From NCBI GenBank assembly GCA_039414355.1, contig JBCDJN010000001.1:62001-126000 (forward strand): a stretch of 64,000 nucleotides of DNA, written 5' to 3'. The translations under genes were made by a program, and so were the position numbers. Below are positions 20,782-29,863 of this stretch, one piece after another. The DNA is from JBCCQL01 sp039414355 (GTDB taxonomy: Bacteria; Planctomycetota; Planctomycetia; Pirellulales; Lacipirellulaceae). The notes under the pieces were generated by a model. The model saw nothing but the letters and a program-made list of their open reading frames with translations. It made no database searches and was not told where the DNA came from. How positions within the stretch are numbered: position 1 is the stretch's first letter; every line of letters starts with the position of its first letter.

Positions 20782-21564
20782 ATGAGACTGCAACCCGCGG
20801 CCCTTACTAGCCTTAGCTTGGCGGCAATGATGATGCTGCCACTCGCCGCCAACGGCGGAACGATCTTCGACTCCTCCTTCCGGGCGCCCGAATTCTCGGA
20901 CGGCCAGATCCTCTTCGCCGGTGTCAATCCCGACACGCTGATCGGCCAGAGCGGCTTCCAGATCTCTGACTCCGCCGGCGCCGGCATCTTGAACGGCGGC
21001 AGCGGTTTTCAGCGAGCCCTCTTTGGCTGGGATCCCACCGACTCGTTCGACGAAGCCTTCGTGCTCTCCAACACCCTGCCGATCGAAGTCGCGGCGACCG
21101 ACCTCGTCTTCACGCCCACGGGCACCAACGTTGGCGTGTTTGGTCTCTCGAACGTGGACGGCGGGAACATCCTGGGCAACACCAGCAACGCCGGCGGCGT
21201 TCAGTTCACCTGGGACGGCAGCACCATCCATATCGACCGCAACACCAACTTCACGCCCAACCTGGACGTTGACACGGGCATCGCCTCCGGCGAGGCGTTT
21301 GACTACATGCTCCGCTTCCTCCCGCAGGGCGGCGGCGTGTTTGACATCGAGCACTTCGTCAACGGTTCGCTGCTCGCAACGGCTGCTGGCGTGACCCCCG
21401 ACGTCTCGAAGTCTGGCACCGAGGTAACCGGCTTCATCCAGGACTTCGGCGGGGCGGGCACGTGGTCGGTGGACGCCCTCTCGCTGTCGGTTGTCCCCGA
21501 GCCCACGGCGATCGCCCTGCTGCTAGCATCCTCGCCGCTGGTGGCCGCCCGCCGGCGACGCTAG
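20782..21564 (+). CDS. Secreted beta-rich protein with PEP-CTERM tail
   Basis: A 260-residue protein starting at the ATG at 20782, with GGAG 6 nt upstream. The signal peptide ends near LAANGG. The body (FDSSFRAPEFSDGQILFAG, GVFDIEHFVNGSLLATAAG, SVDALSLSVV) looks like the jelly-roll N-terminal domains of the other PEP-CTERM proteins in this locus. In particular it shares the opening theme of the protein at 15967-17202: a D-x-F at the start, then DGQI, a WLGQ/LIGQ-like element and a glycine-rich turn. The tail VVPEPTAIALLLASSPLVAA plus RRRR is a PEP-CTERM sorting signal. No enzymatic motif is visible. Divergence from the GH86 gene suggests co-regulation. Confidence 0.85.
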   Translation: MRLQPAALTSLSLAAMMMLPLAANGGTIFDSSFRAPEFSDGQILFAGVNPDTLIGQSGFQISDSAGAGILNGGSGFQRALFGWDPTDSFDEAFVLSNTLPIEVAATDLVFTPTGTNVGVFGLSNVDGGNILGNTSNAGGVQFTWDGSTIHIDRNTNFTPNLDVDTGIASGEAFDYMLRFLPQGGGVFDIEHFVNGSLLATAAGVTPDVSKSGTEVTGFIQDFGGAGTWSVDALSLSVVPEPTAIALLLASSPLVAARRRR

Positions 21565-21704
21565 GCGGCAAAGAGACTCTTCGGTCGAATCGCGGCACCG
21601 GCGAGCAAGATCCGTCTCGCCCCGGGTGGAAGGCACGTCACGACGTGGCCATGGTGCGCTGCTACCATGGCCACGCCTGACGATTCCTGACCTCCTCGCC
21701 GCCC

Positions 21705-22577
21705 ATGCCCCGGTCGCCGACTACCGAGTCGCCTGCATTCTTTTCGACCGCCGTCGTTGCGTCCCGCAGGTTCTTCCTCGACCTAGCGCCGCCCGCCGAC
21801 ACCAAGCTCGCCGTAGTCTGCGGCGGGTTCGAGCAGTGCGCCGAGGACTACGCCATCGCCCGGGAGACGTTCCCGTACTACTCGATTGAGCTGGTAGTCC
21901 GCGGCGAGGGCGCCGTGACGATCGGCGGACGCGAGTACCCACTCGCTAGCGGTTCGCTCTTCACCTACGGGCCGGGCGTCGCCCACCAGATTCAGACAAC
22001 GCGTCGGCGTCCGCTGCACAAGTTCTTCGTCGACTTCCTTGGGACCGAAGCGGCGGGCCTGCTCGATACCTCGGGGGTGCCCGCCGGCGCCTGCACGCGG
22101 GTCTCCCCGGTGGGCGATGTGCAACTGCTCTTCAACGAACTGCTCCGCGACGGGCAACGCGGCCACAAGCTAGCGGGCCGCCTGTGCGATAGCCTGCTCC
22201 GCTGCCTCGGCTTGCGGATCGAGGCGTGCCGCACCCAGGAGAGCGCGGCAAATTCCGCGTCGGCCGCCACGTTTGAGCGCTGCCGCAAGCACATAGACCA
22301 GCACGCCGAGCGGCTAACGTCGCTCCGTCAAGTGGCCGACGAATGCGGAGTCGACCCGGCGTACCTCTCGCGGCTCTTCCAGCGGCACGGCCAGCAGCCG
22401 CCCTACCAGTACCTGCTGCGGGTGCGGATGAGCATCGCCGCCGATCGCCTGATTGGCTCCACTGCCAGCGTCCGGAGCGTCGCCGAGCGGCTCGGCTACA
22501 GCGATCCGTTCCACTTCTCTCGGACCTTCAAGTCGGTCTTCGGCATCTCGCCCTCCGAGTTCCGCCGGATCCGGTAG
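21705..22577 (+). CDS. AraC-family transcriptional regulator
   Basis: A 290-residue regulator. The N-terminal half is cupin-like (VVRGEGAVTIGGREYPLASG, FTYGPGVAHQIQTTRR), the usual effector-binding domain. The C-terminal 100 residues hold two helix-turn-helix units: SLRQVADECGVDPAYLSRLF and SVRSVAERLGYSDPFHFSRT, followed by FKSVFGISPSEFRRIR, the classic AraC ending. It sits at the right end of the degradation locus, 140 nt after the PEP-CTERM gene, and is the likely sugar-responsive activator of it. The ligand cannot be deduced; a direct link to the galactan operon is inference from proximity. Confidence 0.92.
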   Translation: MPRSPTTESPAFFSTAVVASRRFFLDLAPPADTKLAVVCGGFEQCAEDYAIARETFPYYSIELVVRGEGAVTIGGREYPLASGSLFTYGPGVAHQIQTTRRRPLHKFFVDFLGTEAAGLLDTSGVPAGACTRVSPVGDVQLLFNELLRDGQRGHKLAGRLCDSLLRCLGLRIEACRTQESAANSASAATFERCRKHIDQHAERLTSLRQVADECGVDPAYLSRLFQRHGQQPPYQYLLRVRMSIAADRLIGSTASVRSVAERLGYSDPFHFSRTFKSVFGISPSEFRRIR

Positions 22578-22717
22578 GCGGCCCCAAGTACCGCCGCCGA
22601 AACGCCGTTTCGCCGTTCGGGCCGAGCCCCTATTATCGGCGCGCGGCGGCGTGGGTGATAGCATGCGCGGTCGGTAAAACGCCCACCCAACCGCTGCGAA
22701 AAGGAACGATCTGAGCG

Positions 22718-24151
22718 ATGGCACAGCAGGAAAACAGCTTCCGCACCGAACGCGACACGATGGGCGAGATGCAGGTGCCGGCCGACGCGCTGTACGGCGC
22801 CTCGACCGCCCGCGCGGTGGAGAATTTCCCCATCGCCAACCGCCCGCTACCGCCCGCAGTGATCCACGCGTTCGGCCACCTCAAGGCGGCGTGCGCTCAG
22901 GCGAACAGGGACCTCGGCAAGCTCGACGCCAAGCTGGCGGACGCCATCATCGCCGCCGCGGATGAGGTCTCCCAGGGCAAGCACGACCGCCACTTCCCGG
23001 TGGACGTGTACCAAACCGGCAGCGGCACCAGCACCAACATGAACGCCAACGAGGTGATCGCCTCGCTGGCCAATGAGAAGCTCGGCCTGGGCGCCACCAC
23101 CAAGGCCGAAGGCGGCGTCCACCCCAACGACCACGTCAACATGGGGCAGTCGTCGAACGATACGTTCCCAACGGCGATGCACATCGCGGCCGGCCAAGCT
23201 CTAAGCCTGGACGGAAGTCTCCATGCTGGCCTTCTCAAGCTAAGCGAAGAGCTCACAAGAAAAGTCAAGGCGTGGGACGAAATCGTAAAGATTGGTCGAA
23301 CGCACCTGATGGATGCGACGCCGATAAGACTGGGACAAGTGCTTCGTGGTTTTGGATGGCAAGTGCACCATGCGTCGGGCCGGGTCATCTCGGGCAGCGT
23401 GCAGCTCAATGGCAATATGCCAATCGGCGGAACCGCCGTTGGAACCGGAATTAACGCTCACCCACAGTTCGCAGGGAAGGTCTGCGATACCCTTAGCGAA
23501 AGGCTGGGTCTCGAGTTTCGAGAAGCGGCCGATCATGCCGAAGCACAAGCGGCAAAAGATGCTTTCGTGTGTGCCCACGGTGAGTTGAAGTCACTTGCCG
23601 TCTCCCTCTCCAAGATCGCGAACGACATCCGCCACCTCGGCAGCGGGCCGCGGTGCGGGATCGGCGAGCTGGTGCTGCCAGCGATCCAGCCGGGCAGCTC
23701 GATCATGCCGGGGAAGGTCAACCCGGTGATCTGCGAAAGCGTGATGCAGGTCTGCTGTCGAGTGGTGGGCAACGACGCCACCGTTACCATGGCCGGCATG
23801 GGGGGCGTAGGGAGCATCTTCGAGCTCAACGTCGCCATGCCGGTGATGATCGACGCGTGTCTGGAGTCGGTCTCGCTGCTGGCCAACGCCTGCAACGTGT
23901 TCGTCGACAAGCTGCTCACCGGCCTGGAAGTGAACGAGGAGCGGTGTGCCGAGCTGCTCGACGCGTCGCTGATGACCATCACGGCCCTGGCGCCGGAGAT
24001 TGGTTACGAGAAGTGCGCCGCGCTCGCCAAGCAGGCGTACAAAGAGAACAAGACCATCAAGCAGCTCGTCGGCGAGCAGAACCTGATGCCGGCCGAGCGG
24101 CTTGAGGAGCTGATGAACTACGACCGCATGACGCGGCCGGACGAAGCGTGA
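22718..24151 (+). CDS. fumC: Class II fumarate hydratase
   Basis: Converts fumarate and L-malate reversibly in the TCA cycle; cytoplasmic homotetramer. The 477-residue length is normal. Visible landmarks are TGSGTSTNMNANEVIA, NDHVNMGQSSNDTFPTAMHI, GRTHLMDATPIRLGQ, GGTAVGTGIN and the fumarase/lyase signature GSSIMPGKVNPV, whose Ser lies on the catalytic loop. The start is an ATG with AAGGA upstream. Odd feature: roughly 23200-23590 uses different codons from the rest of the gene (AGA, ATA, AAA, GGA) and is less GC-rich, although the protein reads through smoothly; this looks like a recombined segment. Confidence 0.97.
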   Translation: MAQQENSFRTERDTMGEMQVPADALYGASTARAVENFPIANRPLPPAVIHAFGHLKAACAQANRDLGKLDAKLADAIIAAADEVSQGKHDRHFPVDVYQTGSGTSTNMNANEVIASLANEKLGLGATTKAEGGVHPNDHVNMGQSSNDTFPTAMHIAAGQALSLDGSLHAGLLKLSEELTRKVKAWDEIVKIGRTHLMDATPIRLGQVLRGFGWQVHHASGRVISGSVQLNGNMPIGGTAVGTGINAHPQFAGKVCDTLSERLGLEFREAADHAEAQAAKDAFVCAHGELKSLAVSLSKIANDIRHLGSGPRCGIGELVLPAIQPGSSIMPGKVNPVICESVMQVCCRVVGNDATVTMAGMGGVGSIFELNVAMPVMIDACLESVSLLANACNVFVDKLLTGLEVNEERCAELLDASLMTITALAPEIGYEKCAALAKQAYKENKTIKQLVGEQNLMPAERLEELMNYDRMTRPDEA

Positions 24152-24157
24152 CGTTGG

Positions 24158-24228
24158 GGCTGTTGGCTCCTGGCTGTTGGCGGCCCGCCAGCAGTGAGCC
24201 AACCGCCAACAGCTAATAGCCAACAGCC
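24158..24228. repeat. Imperfect 26-nt inverted repeat built from a short repeated word
   Basis: The left arm at 24158-24183 contains GGCTGTTGGC twice with a 4-nt interruption; the right arm at 24203-24228 is its near reverse complement (only a few mismatches), with a 19-nt loop. It lies just after the fumC stop and just before the TPR gene. It could act as a terminator or an RNA hairpin, but there is no T-run. The same layout, built from other words, occurs at 39252, 45650 and 47942. Confidence 0.8.
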
Positions 24229-24241
24229 GGAAACCCCTCGC

Positions 24242-25645
24242 ATGGATGCGAAGCTGGTTCTTATCACGGGCGTCTGCCTGGCGCCGATCTGTTGCGCGCA
24301 GGGTCTCGACGAGGCCGTGGCGCCGGCGACGTTCGTTCGTCCGCCGGCAAACGCGTCGCCTAAGCTGCAGCCATCGCCCAAGCTCCCCTCGCTCCGCCCC
24401 ACCCCGGCGCCGGCGGCAGCGCGGCCCGCGCAACCGGTGGGGGCGCCGCTGCCTTCGCTCACACGCGGCCCGAAACAGCCCCCGCAGCCGGTCGCCCCGG
24501 CGCCGCCTCGGCTGCTAGTCCCCCGGGCGCTGCCGCCGACGCAGACCGATCACGGAACGGACGACGCGCTCGCCCGCGCCTTTGACGTCGAGGGGCTCTC
24601 GCTGGCGATGACGCCGCGGCCCGCGAATGACGGCGTTGTCTTCGTCTCTGATGCGGCGGTCCGGCTCGCTTCCGCGGAGTCGGCCGTGCTGGCGCCGGAG
24701 CTCGCGCAAACGCTCGCCGAGGTCGAAGAGCTTGCCGGACGCGCAACGGCGATCGGTGACTTGAACGACGTGATCGAGCGCTGCCGGGCGCCCGGTCGAT
24801 CGGACAAGTATAAGGTCCGCCACTCCCGGCTTGCGAAGGCCGCTTCGTGGGCCTTCAACCGGCGAGGCGAGGTGCGGAGCGACCGCGGCGAAGAACACGC
24901 CGCCTACGAGGACTTCGACCAAGCGATCAAGATCGACCCCGCCAACGCCGCGGCGTTGCACAACCGCGGCTGCACGCTTGCCGCCTACGGCCGGCACGAC
25001 GCTGCGCTGGTGGACTTCGGCCGGGCGATCACGCTAGGCCACGACCCCGCCGTCGCCTACGCCAACCGCGGCGAGCTGCTGCTCTCGATCGGCCGTCTTA
25101 ACCAGGCCGAGGCGGACTTCACGGAGGCGCTCAAGGCCGAGCCCGACCGCGTTGCCTGCCTGGCCGGCCGCGCGTCGGCATTGCAGGGGCAGGGCCGCGT
25201 GGCCGAAGCGGTCCGCGACCTCAACCAAGCCATCGCCATCGACCCGCAGTGTGCCGAGAGCTACGCCGGGCGTGGGGCCCTGTACGCGGCGGCCGGCTAC
25301 TTTGAGCAAGCGATCGCCGACTTCGACGCGGCGCTCTTGCACGACGCCGAGTGCGTGGCCGCCTACAAGAGTTTCGCCTGGCTGCTAGCTACGTGCCACG
25401 ACGCGGACTTCCGCGACCCGACCAAAGCGGTGGAGTGCGCCCGCCGGGCCCTTCGCCTGGGCGACGCGGGAGACCCGATGCTGCTGGACGCGGCCGCCGC
25501 CGCGCACGCTGCCGCGGGCGACTTCGCGCAGGCCGTCAAGCTGCAACAACAAGCGTCGCTGGTCGCCTCACCCCAGCTGCGTGAGGAGTTCGACAAGCGG
25601 CACGAACTCTACCGAGCCGGAAAGACCTACACGCAGAGCGACTGA
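24242..25645 (+). CDS. Secreted tetratricopeptide-repeat protein
   Basis: About 467 residues from the ATG at 24242, which gives a signal-peptide-like start (MDAKLVLITGVCLAPICCAQ). A Pro/Ala-rich linker occupies about 25-115. A short DGVVFVSDAAVRLAS element precedes about six TPR units (for example NRRGEVRSDRGEEHAAYEDF, NRGCTLAAYGRHDAALVDFG, GRGALYAAAGYFEQAIADFD). TPR proteins are scaffolds for protein-protein contacts. It is clearly related to the next gene, so the pair looks like a tandem duplication. Nothing identifies partners. Confidence 0.85.
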   Translation: MDAKLVLITGVCLAPICCAQGLDEAVAPATFVRPPANASPKLQPSPKLPSLRPTPAPAAARPAQPVGAPLPSLTRGPKQPPQPVAPAPPRLLVPRALPPTQTDHGTDDALARAFDVEGLSLAMTPRPANDGVVFVSDAAVRLASAESAVLAPELAQTLAEVEELAGRATAIGDLNDVIERCRAPGRSDKYKVRHSRLAKAASWAFNRRGEVRSDRGEEHAAYEDFDQAIKIDPANAAALHNRGCTLAAYGRHDAALVDFGRAITLGHDPAVAYANRGELLLSIGRLNQAEADFTEALKAEPDRVACLAGRASALQGQGRVAEAVRDLNQAIAIDPQCAESYAGRGALYAAAGYFEQAIADFDAALLHDAECVAAYKSFAWLLATCHDADFRDPTKAVECARRALRLGDAGDPMLLDAAAAAHAAAGDFAQAVKLQQQASLVASPQLREEFDKRHELYRAGKTYTQSD

Positions 25646-25854
25646 CCGCTGAGCGTTGACGATCGGACATGCCAGCACCTTGGCAGACTTTTCCGATTCT
25701 ATCGATTCCCCGCTTAATTCCAGTTAGGTCAACGGCGCCGATTAACCGATACCCCTCGCAGCGGATCGGCTGCGCCGACCGTGAACAACTCATTTCCGCT
25801 CGGCCGCTAGGCGGCTTGGGCGAGGCGTCCTCCTGTTGGAGTGGAACCGAAACT

Positions 25855-27972
25855 ATGGCAGCTTGCTTCGTGAAAGCCTCTTGGCGTCGGATGGGCGCCG
25901 GTTTGGTGCTGGCCTGCTTGGCGGCGCCAGTGGCGATGGGCCAGTCGGGCGTGGTCTTTGTGGGCGACGACGCCCCCACCGCCCAGGCCGGTCCGCAGGT
26001 TCCGACGCTGAAGCCCAGCGGAGCAACACGTTCGCAGCCGCGCGCCGGGGGCGACCCTCGTTACCTGAACAGCCAGCAGATCAAGTCTGGCGCCAACGGC
26101 GTGTCGCGTGCCGATTACGCCCGCGCCATCAGCCAGCAGATCACCGAAACCGAGGCGAAGCCCAAGCGCGGTTTCTTCTCGCGGCTTGGCATGGGCTTTG
26201 GCCGCGGCGACCAGCCCGATCCCGCTCCGAAGCCGGCGCCCAACGTCCAGCCGCGTGTCGGCGGCGTGCAACCGGCGGCTTACGTTGCCGATAGCGCCCG
26301 CGGCACGAACTCTTTCGACTCCGCTGGGACCCGCGAGCGGACCGGCCTCTTTAGCTGGGGCAGCAAGCCGAAGACCACACCAAAGCGTCAGCCCGCCCGC
26401 ACCACCAAGCCGGCGCCCAAGAGCGTCGCGAAGACTCGGCCTACCACAACGCGTCCGACGGGCAAGACTTCGGTCGGCGCCAAGAAGCAGCTCGCGCAGA
26501 GCGGCACAGTCGGCACGCGTCCGCCCGCTAAGAAGCTCGCGTCGCCGTCGACGCCGCCTGCCAAGCCGGCCGCGCGTCGGATGCCGGACGGTCCGATTGC
26601 CTTCGCCACGGATCCGCCGGCGAAGGAGAAGAAACTGCCGCGACCGTTCTTGATGCCTGCCCCAGCCAACAAGCCGGCGGCTGAGAAGCCGCTGACCGCA
26701 AGCCTAAAGCGACCAAACCGGCCGATCGCCGAGGCGAAGGGTCCGGCGGCGGTTCGGGTTAAGCCCCAGATGCCCAAGCCGGCCCCCATCGCCCAAAGCG
26801 AGCCGACACTAAGCACGCCGGCCCCGAGCGCACCGGTGCTGACGCCCGAGGATGCCTTGATGAAGGCGCCGGTTGTACGCTCGATTCCTCCGCGCCCGTC
26901 CAAGCCAGCGGCCATCGTCTCGCAAGCGAAGCCGAGCAATCCGGTGCCGCCGCCGGTGGCCAATCAGCCGGGGCCTTCGCCCCGCGCTGTGGAGATCTTG
27001 GCTCACGCCAACCAGCTGGCCCAGCGTAGCCAGAGCGAAGCGGACTTCACGCTCGTGGCCCAACACTGCCGCCACGTGCAGGCGATCGATAACTCGCCGG
27101 CTGCGAATGCCTACAGCCGGCAGCTCGCCTCGTGGGCTCTGAACAAGCGGGGCGAAGCCCGGGCCGACGCCGGTCGCAGCAGCGAAGCGATGACCGACTT
27201 CGACGACGCCCTAGCGCTCGACCCCACGCGTTGGCGAGCGATCCATAACCGCGGCGTGCTGCTCGCGCAGTCGGGCTCGTTCGCCGAGGCGTTTGAGGCG
27301 TTCAACCAGACGCTGCGGCACAACCCGAAGTTCGCCAAGGCGTACTCCAACCGCGCGGCGTTGTTTGTGCAGGCGGGTGACTTCGCCTCGGCGATGGAAG
27401 ACTACCGCCGGGCGATCGACGCCAACCCGGACTTGGCCATCGCTCACAAGGGCCAGGGCCGCGTTTGCCACATGCTGGGCAAGATGGATCAGGCGCTGCG
27501 ACACATGGACGCGGCGGCGCTCCTCTCGCCGAAAGACGCCTCGGTGCTGAGTTGCCGGGCCGACCTGCTGGTCGACATGGGCCGCTACGCCGCCGCTGTG
27601 GATTCGTACCAGCGTGCGATTGCGGTCGACCCGGCGATGCCGTCGGCGTACCGCAACCTCGCTTGGCTGCAGGCGACCTGCCCGGAAGACGCCTACCGCG
27701 ACGCCGCCAACGCCGTGGCCAACGCCACGCAGGCGCTTGAGCTGGCGGGCGTTGAGGACGACATCAGTCTCGACACGCTGGCGGCGGCCCAAGCGGCCTC
27801 GGGCGACTTCGAGTCGGCCGCGTCGACAATCCGCAAGGCGATCGCCCTCGCCCCGGCCGGCGACCAAGCCGTGTACGCCGAGCGGCTCAGCCTGTACCAA
27901 TCGGGCCAGGCGTTCACCAGCTCGCCGGTGGCGGAGGTCCAGCAAGCGGGCTTTGACCGCGTGCTTCGATAG
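25855..27972 (+). CDS. Secreted tetratricopeptide-repeat protein with long basic Pro/Lys linker
   Basis: About 705 residues from the ATG at 25855, preceded by GGAG. The signal peptide ends near VAMGQ and is followed directly by SGVVFVGDDAPTAQ, matching a short element in the upstream paralogue. Residues of about 130-420 are low-complexity and rich in Pro, Lys, Ala and Thr (PKTTPKRQPARTTKPAPKSV). The C-terminal third has TPR units (NKRGEARADAGRSSEAMTDF, NRGVLLAQSGSFAEAFEAFN, GRVCHMLGKMDQALRHMDAA). The basic linker might bind acidic surfaces or polymers. The function is unknown. Confidence 0.85.
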   Translation: MAACFVKASWRRMGAGLVLACLAAPVAMGQSGVVFVGDDAPTAQAGPQVPTLKPSGATRSQPRAGGDPRYLNSQQIKSGANGVSRADYARAISQQITETEAKPKRGFFSRLGMGFGRGDQPDPAPKPAPNVQPRVGGVQPAAYVADSARGTNSFDSAGTRERTGLFSWGSKPKTTPKRQPARTTKPAPKSVAKTRPTTTRPTGKTSVGAKKQLAQSGTVGTRPPAKKLASPSTPPAKPAARRMPDGPIAFATDPPAKEKKLPRPFLMPAPANKPAAEKPLTASLKRPNRPIAEAKGPAAVRVKPQMPKPAPIAQSEPTLSTPAPSAPVLTPEDALMKAPVVRSIPPRPSKPAAIVSQAKPSNPVPPPVANQPGPSPRAVEILAHANQLAQRSQSEADFTLVAQHCRHVQAIDNSPAANAYSRQLASWALNKRGEARADAGRSSEAMTDFDDALALDPTRWRAIHNRGVLLAQSGSFAEAFEAFNQTLRHNPKFAKAYSNRAALFVQAGDFASAMEDYRRAIDANPDLAIAHKGQGRVCHMLGKMDQALRHMDAAALLSPKDASVLSCRADLLVDMGRYAAAVDSYQRAIAVDPAMPSAYRNLAWLQATCPEDAYRDAANAVANATQALELAGVEDDISLDTLAAAQAASGDFESAASTIRKAIALAPAGDQAVYAERLSLYQSGQAFTSSPVAEVQQAGFDRVLR

Positions 27973-28042
27973 CAGGGCGGCTTGCCTCGCCCGCGGATTG
28001 GGTTAGCGTGGGGATGCCCACCCGGACCCACGAGCCCCACCG

Positions 28043-28993
28043 TTGGCCGACACCGTCTCCACCGTTGTCAGCGTGCCACCGCGTTACGACTTGGTTGGAA
28101 CGCTTGCGCTGTTGACCATGGGCCGCGGCGATCCCTGCTTCCGCGTCGGCAGCCCCGGGCGGTTGCGGCTCGCCATCAGCGGGCCCTCAGGCCCGCTTGC
28201 CGTGTCGCTGGCCGCCGGCGATGGCACGGTATCGATTGAAGTCACCGGCCCCGATCCCGAATGGCTAACGCCGCTGCTCCCCCGCCTTCTGGGGCTAAGG
28301 TCTGACCACGCGCAGTTCGACAGCCCGCCGCGGCTCCGTGACCTCGCCAACCGCTACGCCGGGCTGCGGCTTCCGCAAGTGCCGGCGGTGGTTCCGCGTG
28401 TTGTGCAGATCGTGCTGCAACAGCTCGTCAGTTTCCGCGACGCCGCTCACGGCTGGCGGGAGCTTGTGACGCGGCACGGCGAAACCGCGGGCGAGAACCC
28501 CGTAGGCCAGCCACGGCTCATCGCGCCGCCCTCGGCAAAGACGCTCGCCAAGCTGCCATCGCACGAGTACGTTGCCTGCGGAATCCTCCCGCAACACGCC
28601 CGGCGGATCGTCGGCGTCGCACGCGAGGCGACTAAGCTCGAAGCCGATTGGGCGGGTGGACTCCGGCCCGATTCGGCCGAACGCGTAAGCCGACGCCTGG
28701 CGGCGCAGCCCGGGATCGGCCCTTGGACACTGGGATACCTGCGGGGGGCGGGACTCGGCGACAGCGACGCGGTCGTGTTGGGTGACTACAGTTTCCCCCG
28801 CAGCGTCGCCTACTTCTTCGCCAACCCGAGCGAAGCCGACGCCGCCGCGGAGAAGGCGACCGACGAAGAGATGCTCCGCTTGCTCGAGCCGTATCGGCCG
28901 TACCGCTTCTACGTGCTGTCGCTCATCTTGAAGGGGGGAGGCCCGCCGCTGCGGAAGGGCCCGCATCGTCCGCCGCTACGCGACCGGCTTTAA
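28043..28993 (+). CDS. AlkA-like DNA-3-methyladenine glycosylase
   Basis: A 316-residue base-excision repair enzyme of the HhH-GPD superfamily that would remove alkylated purines. The helix-hairpin-helix and active-site loop read LAAQPGIGPWTLGYLRGAGL then DSDAVVLGDYSFP; the Asp in LGDY fits the catalytic position (AlkA usually has PxDLG here). The N-terminal part is weakly conserved, with VQIVLQQLVSFRDAAHGWRE as the first core helices. The start is a TTG (28043-28045); no in-frame ATG is nearby. It stands alone, 70 nt after the TPR gene. Confidence 0.85.
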   Translation: MADTVSTVVSVPPRYDLVGTLALLTMGRGDPCFRVGSPGRLRLAISGPSGPLAVSLAAGDGTVSIEVTGPDPEWLTPLLPRLLGLRSDHAQFDSPPRLRDLANRYAGLRLPQVPAVVPRVVQIVLQQLVSFRDAAHGWRELVTRHGETAGENPVGQPRLIAPPSAKTLAKLPSHEYVACGILPQHARRIVGVAREATKLEADWAGGLRPDSAERVSRRLAAQPGIGPWTLGYLRGAGLGDSDAVVLGDYSFPRSVAYFFANPSEADAAAEKATDEEMLRLLEPYRPYRFYVLSLILKGGGPPLRKGPHRPPLRDRL

Positions 28994-29059
28994 GGTTTGC
29001 TAGCGGTTAGGAGACGTGGTACCACGGGCCTCAGTTCCCCGCCTTCAAATGACGCGCCC

Positions 29060-29764
29060 ATGACCGACGAGAATCCGTATCGTTTCGACGATCAGCTTAA
29101 CCAGCCCGCAAACCCATTCGCAGCGCCGCAGGCGGTGGACGAGGAGGCTACCCGGGAGTTGCCGCCGGGAGAGTTGGGGCTGAATCCTTGGGTTGCGATC
29201 CTCCACCAACCGAGGACAGCGATCCGAGCGATCGTCGACTTCAACCCGTATCACCAGTTGCTTCTGGTGAGCATCGCGGGCGGCGGCATTGCCATGTTCG
29301 GCATGAACGACGGGAGTGAAGACGCGGCCAACCTGCCTCTTGGCCCGTTGATCGCAACCGCCCTGATCGGGGGGCCGATCGCCGGCCTTCTGGTCACGTT
29401 CGTCCTCGGATCGATCTTCAAGATTTCCGCGAGCGCCCTTGGCGGCACGGCAACGTATCCCGAGATGTGGGCCGCCTACGCCTGGACGTTGGCGCCGAGC
29501 GTCTGGGCGGCGCCCGGTACGCTACTCACGGCAATTGCCACAAGCCCCGACGTCGTGGATCGCGTCGGCGGGGCCGTCATGCCGCTCGCTTTGCTCAACA
29601 CCGCCGCGGCCATTGTTGCTGGCGTTTGGTCGCTGGTGATCTGCGTGAATACATTTGCCGAGGTGAATCGTTTCTCGGCACTGCGCGGGTTCGGCACGCT
29701 GATGCTGCCAATCGTCCTCATCGTTGCAGCGATGATCGCGCTTTTCGCGGTTCTGGTGAACTAG
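29060..29764 (+). CDS. YIP1-like integral membrane protein
   Basis: About 234 residues from the ATG at 29060, giving a natural start MTDENPYRFDDQLNQPANPF; NPY/NPF-rich N-termini are common on planctomycete membrane proteins. NPWVAILHQPRTAIRAIVD is a typical entry to the Yip1 domain and is followed by about five hydrophobic helices (for example LIATALIGGPIAGLLVTFVL and LPIVLIVAAMIALFAVLV at the end). Yip1-type proteins are polytopic and often of unknown role in bacteria. There is no operon partner beyond the preceding glycosylase. Confidence 0.75.
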   Translation: MTDENPYRFDDQLNQPANPFAAPQAVDEEATRELPPGELGLNPWVAILHQPRTAIRAIVDFNPYHQLLLVSIAGGGIAMFGMNDGSEDAANLPLGPLIATALIGGPIAGLLVTFVLGSIFKISASALGGTATYPEMWAAYAWTLAPSVWAAPGTLLTAIATSPDVVDRVGGAVMPLALLNTAAAIVAGVWSLVICVNTFAEVNRFSALRGFGTLMLPIVLIVAAMIALFAVLVN

Positions 29765-29863
29765 CAGCCACCAACGCAGACCAGCCGCCCTGACGCTTCC
29801 GTGCGTCTTGGCGGCTGGCAGGGCGTGATTCCGTTCACGCGTCGCTGGGTTGTCTCCGCCTCG

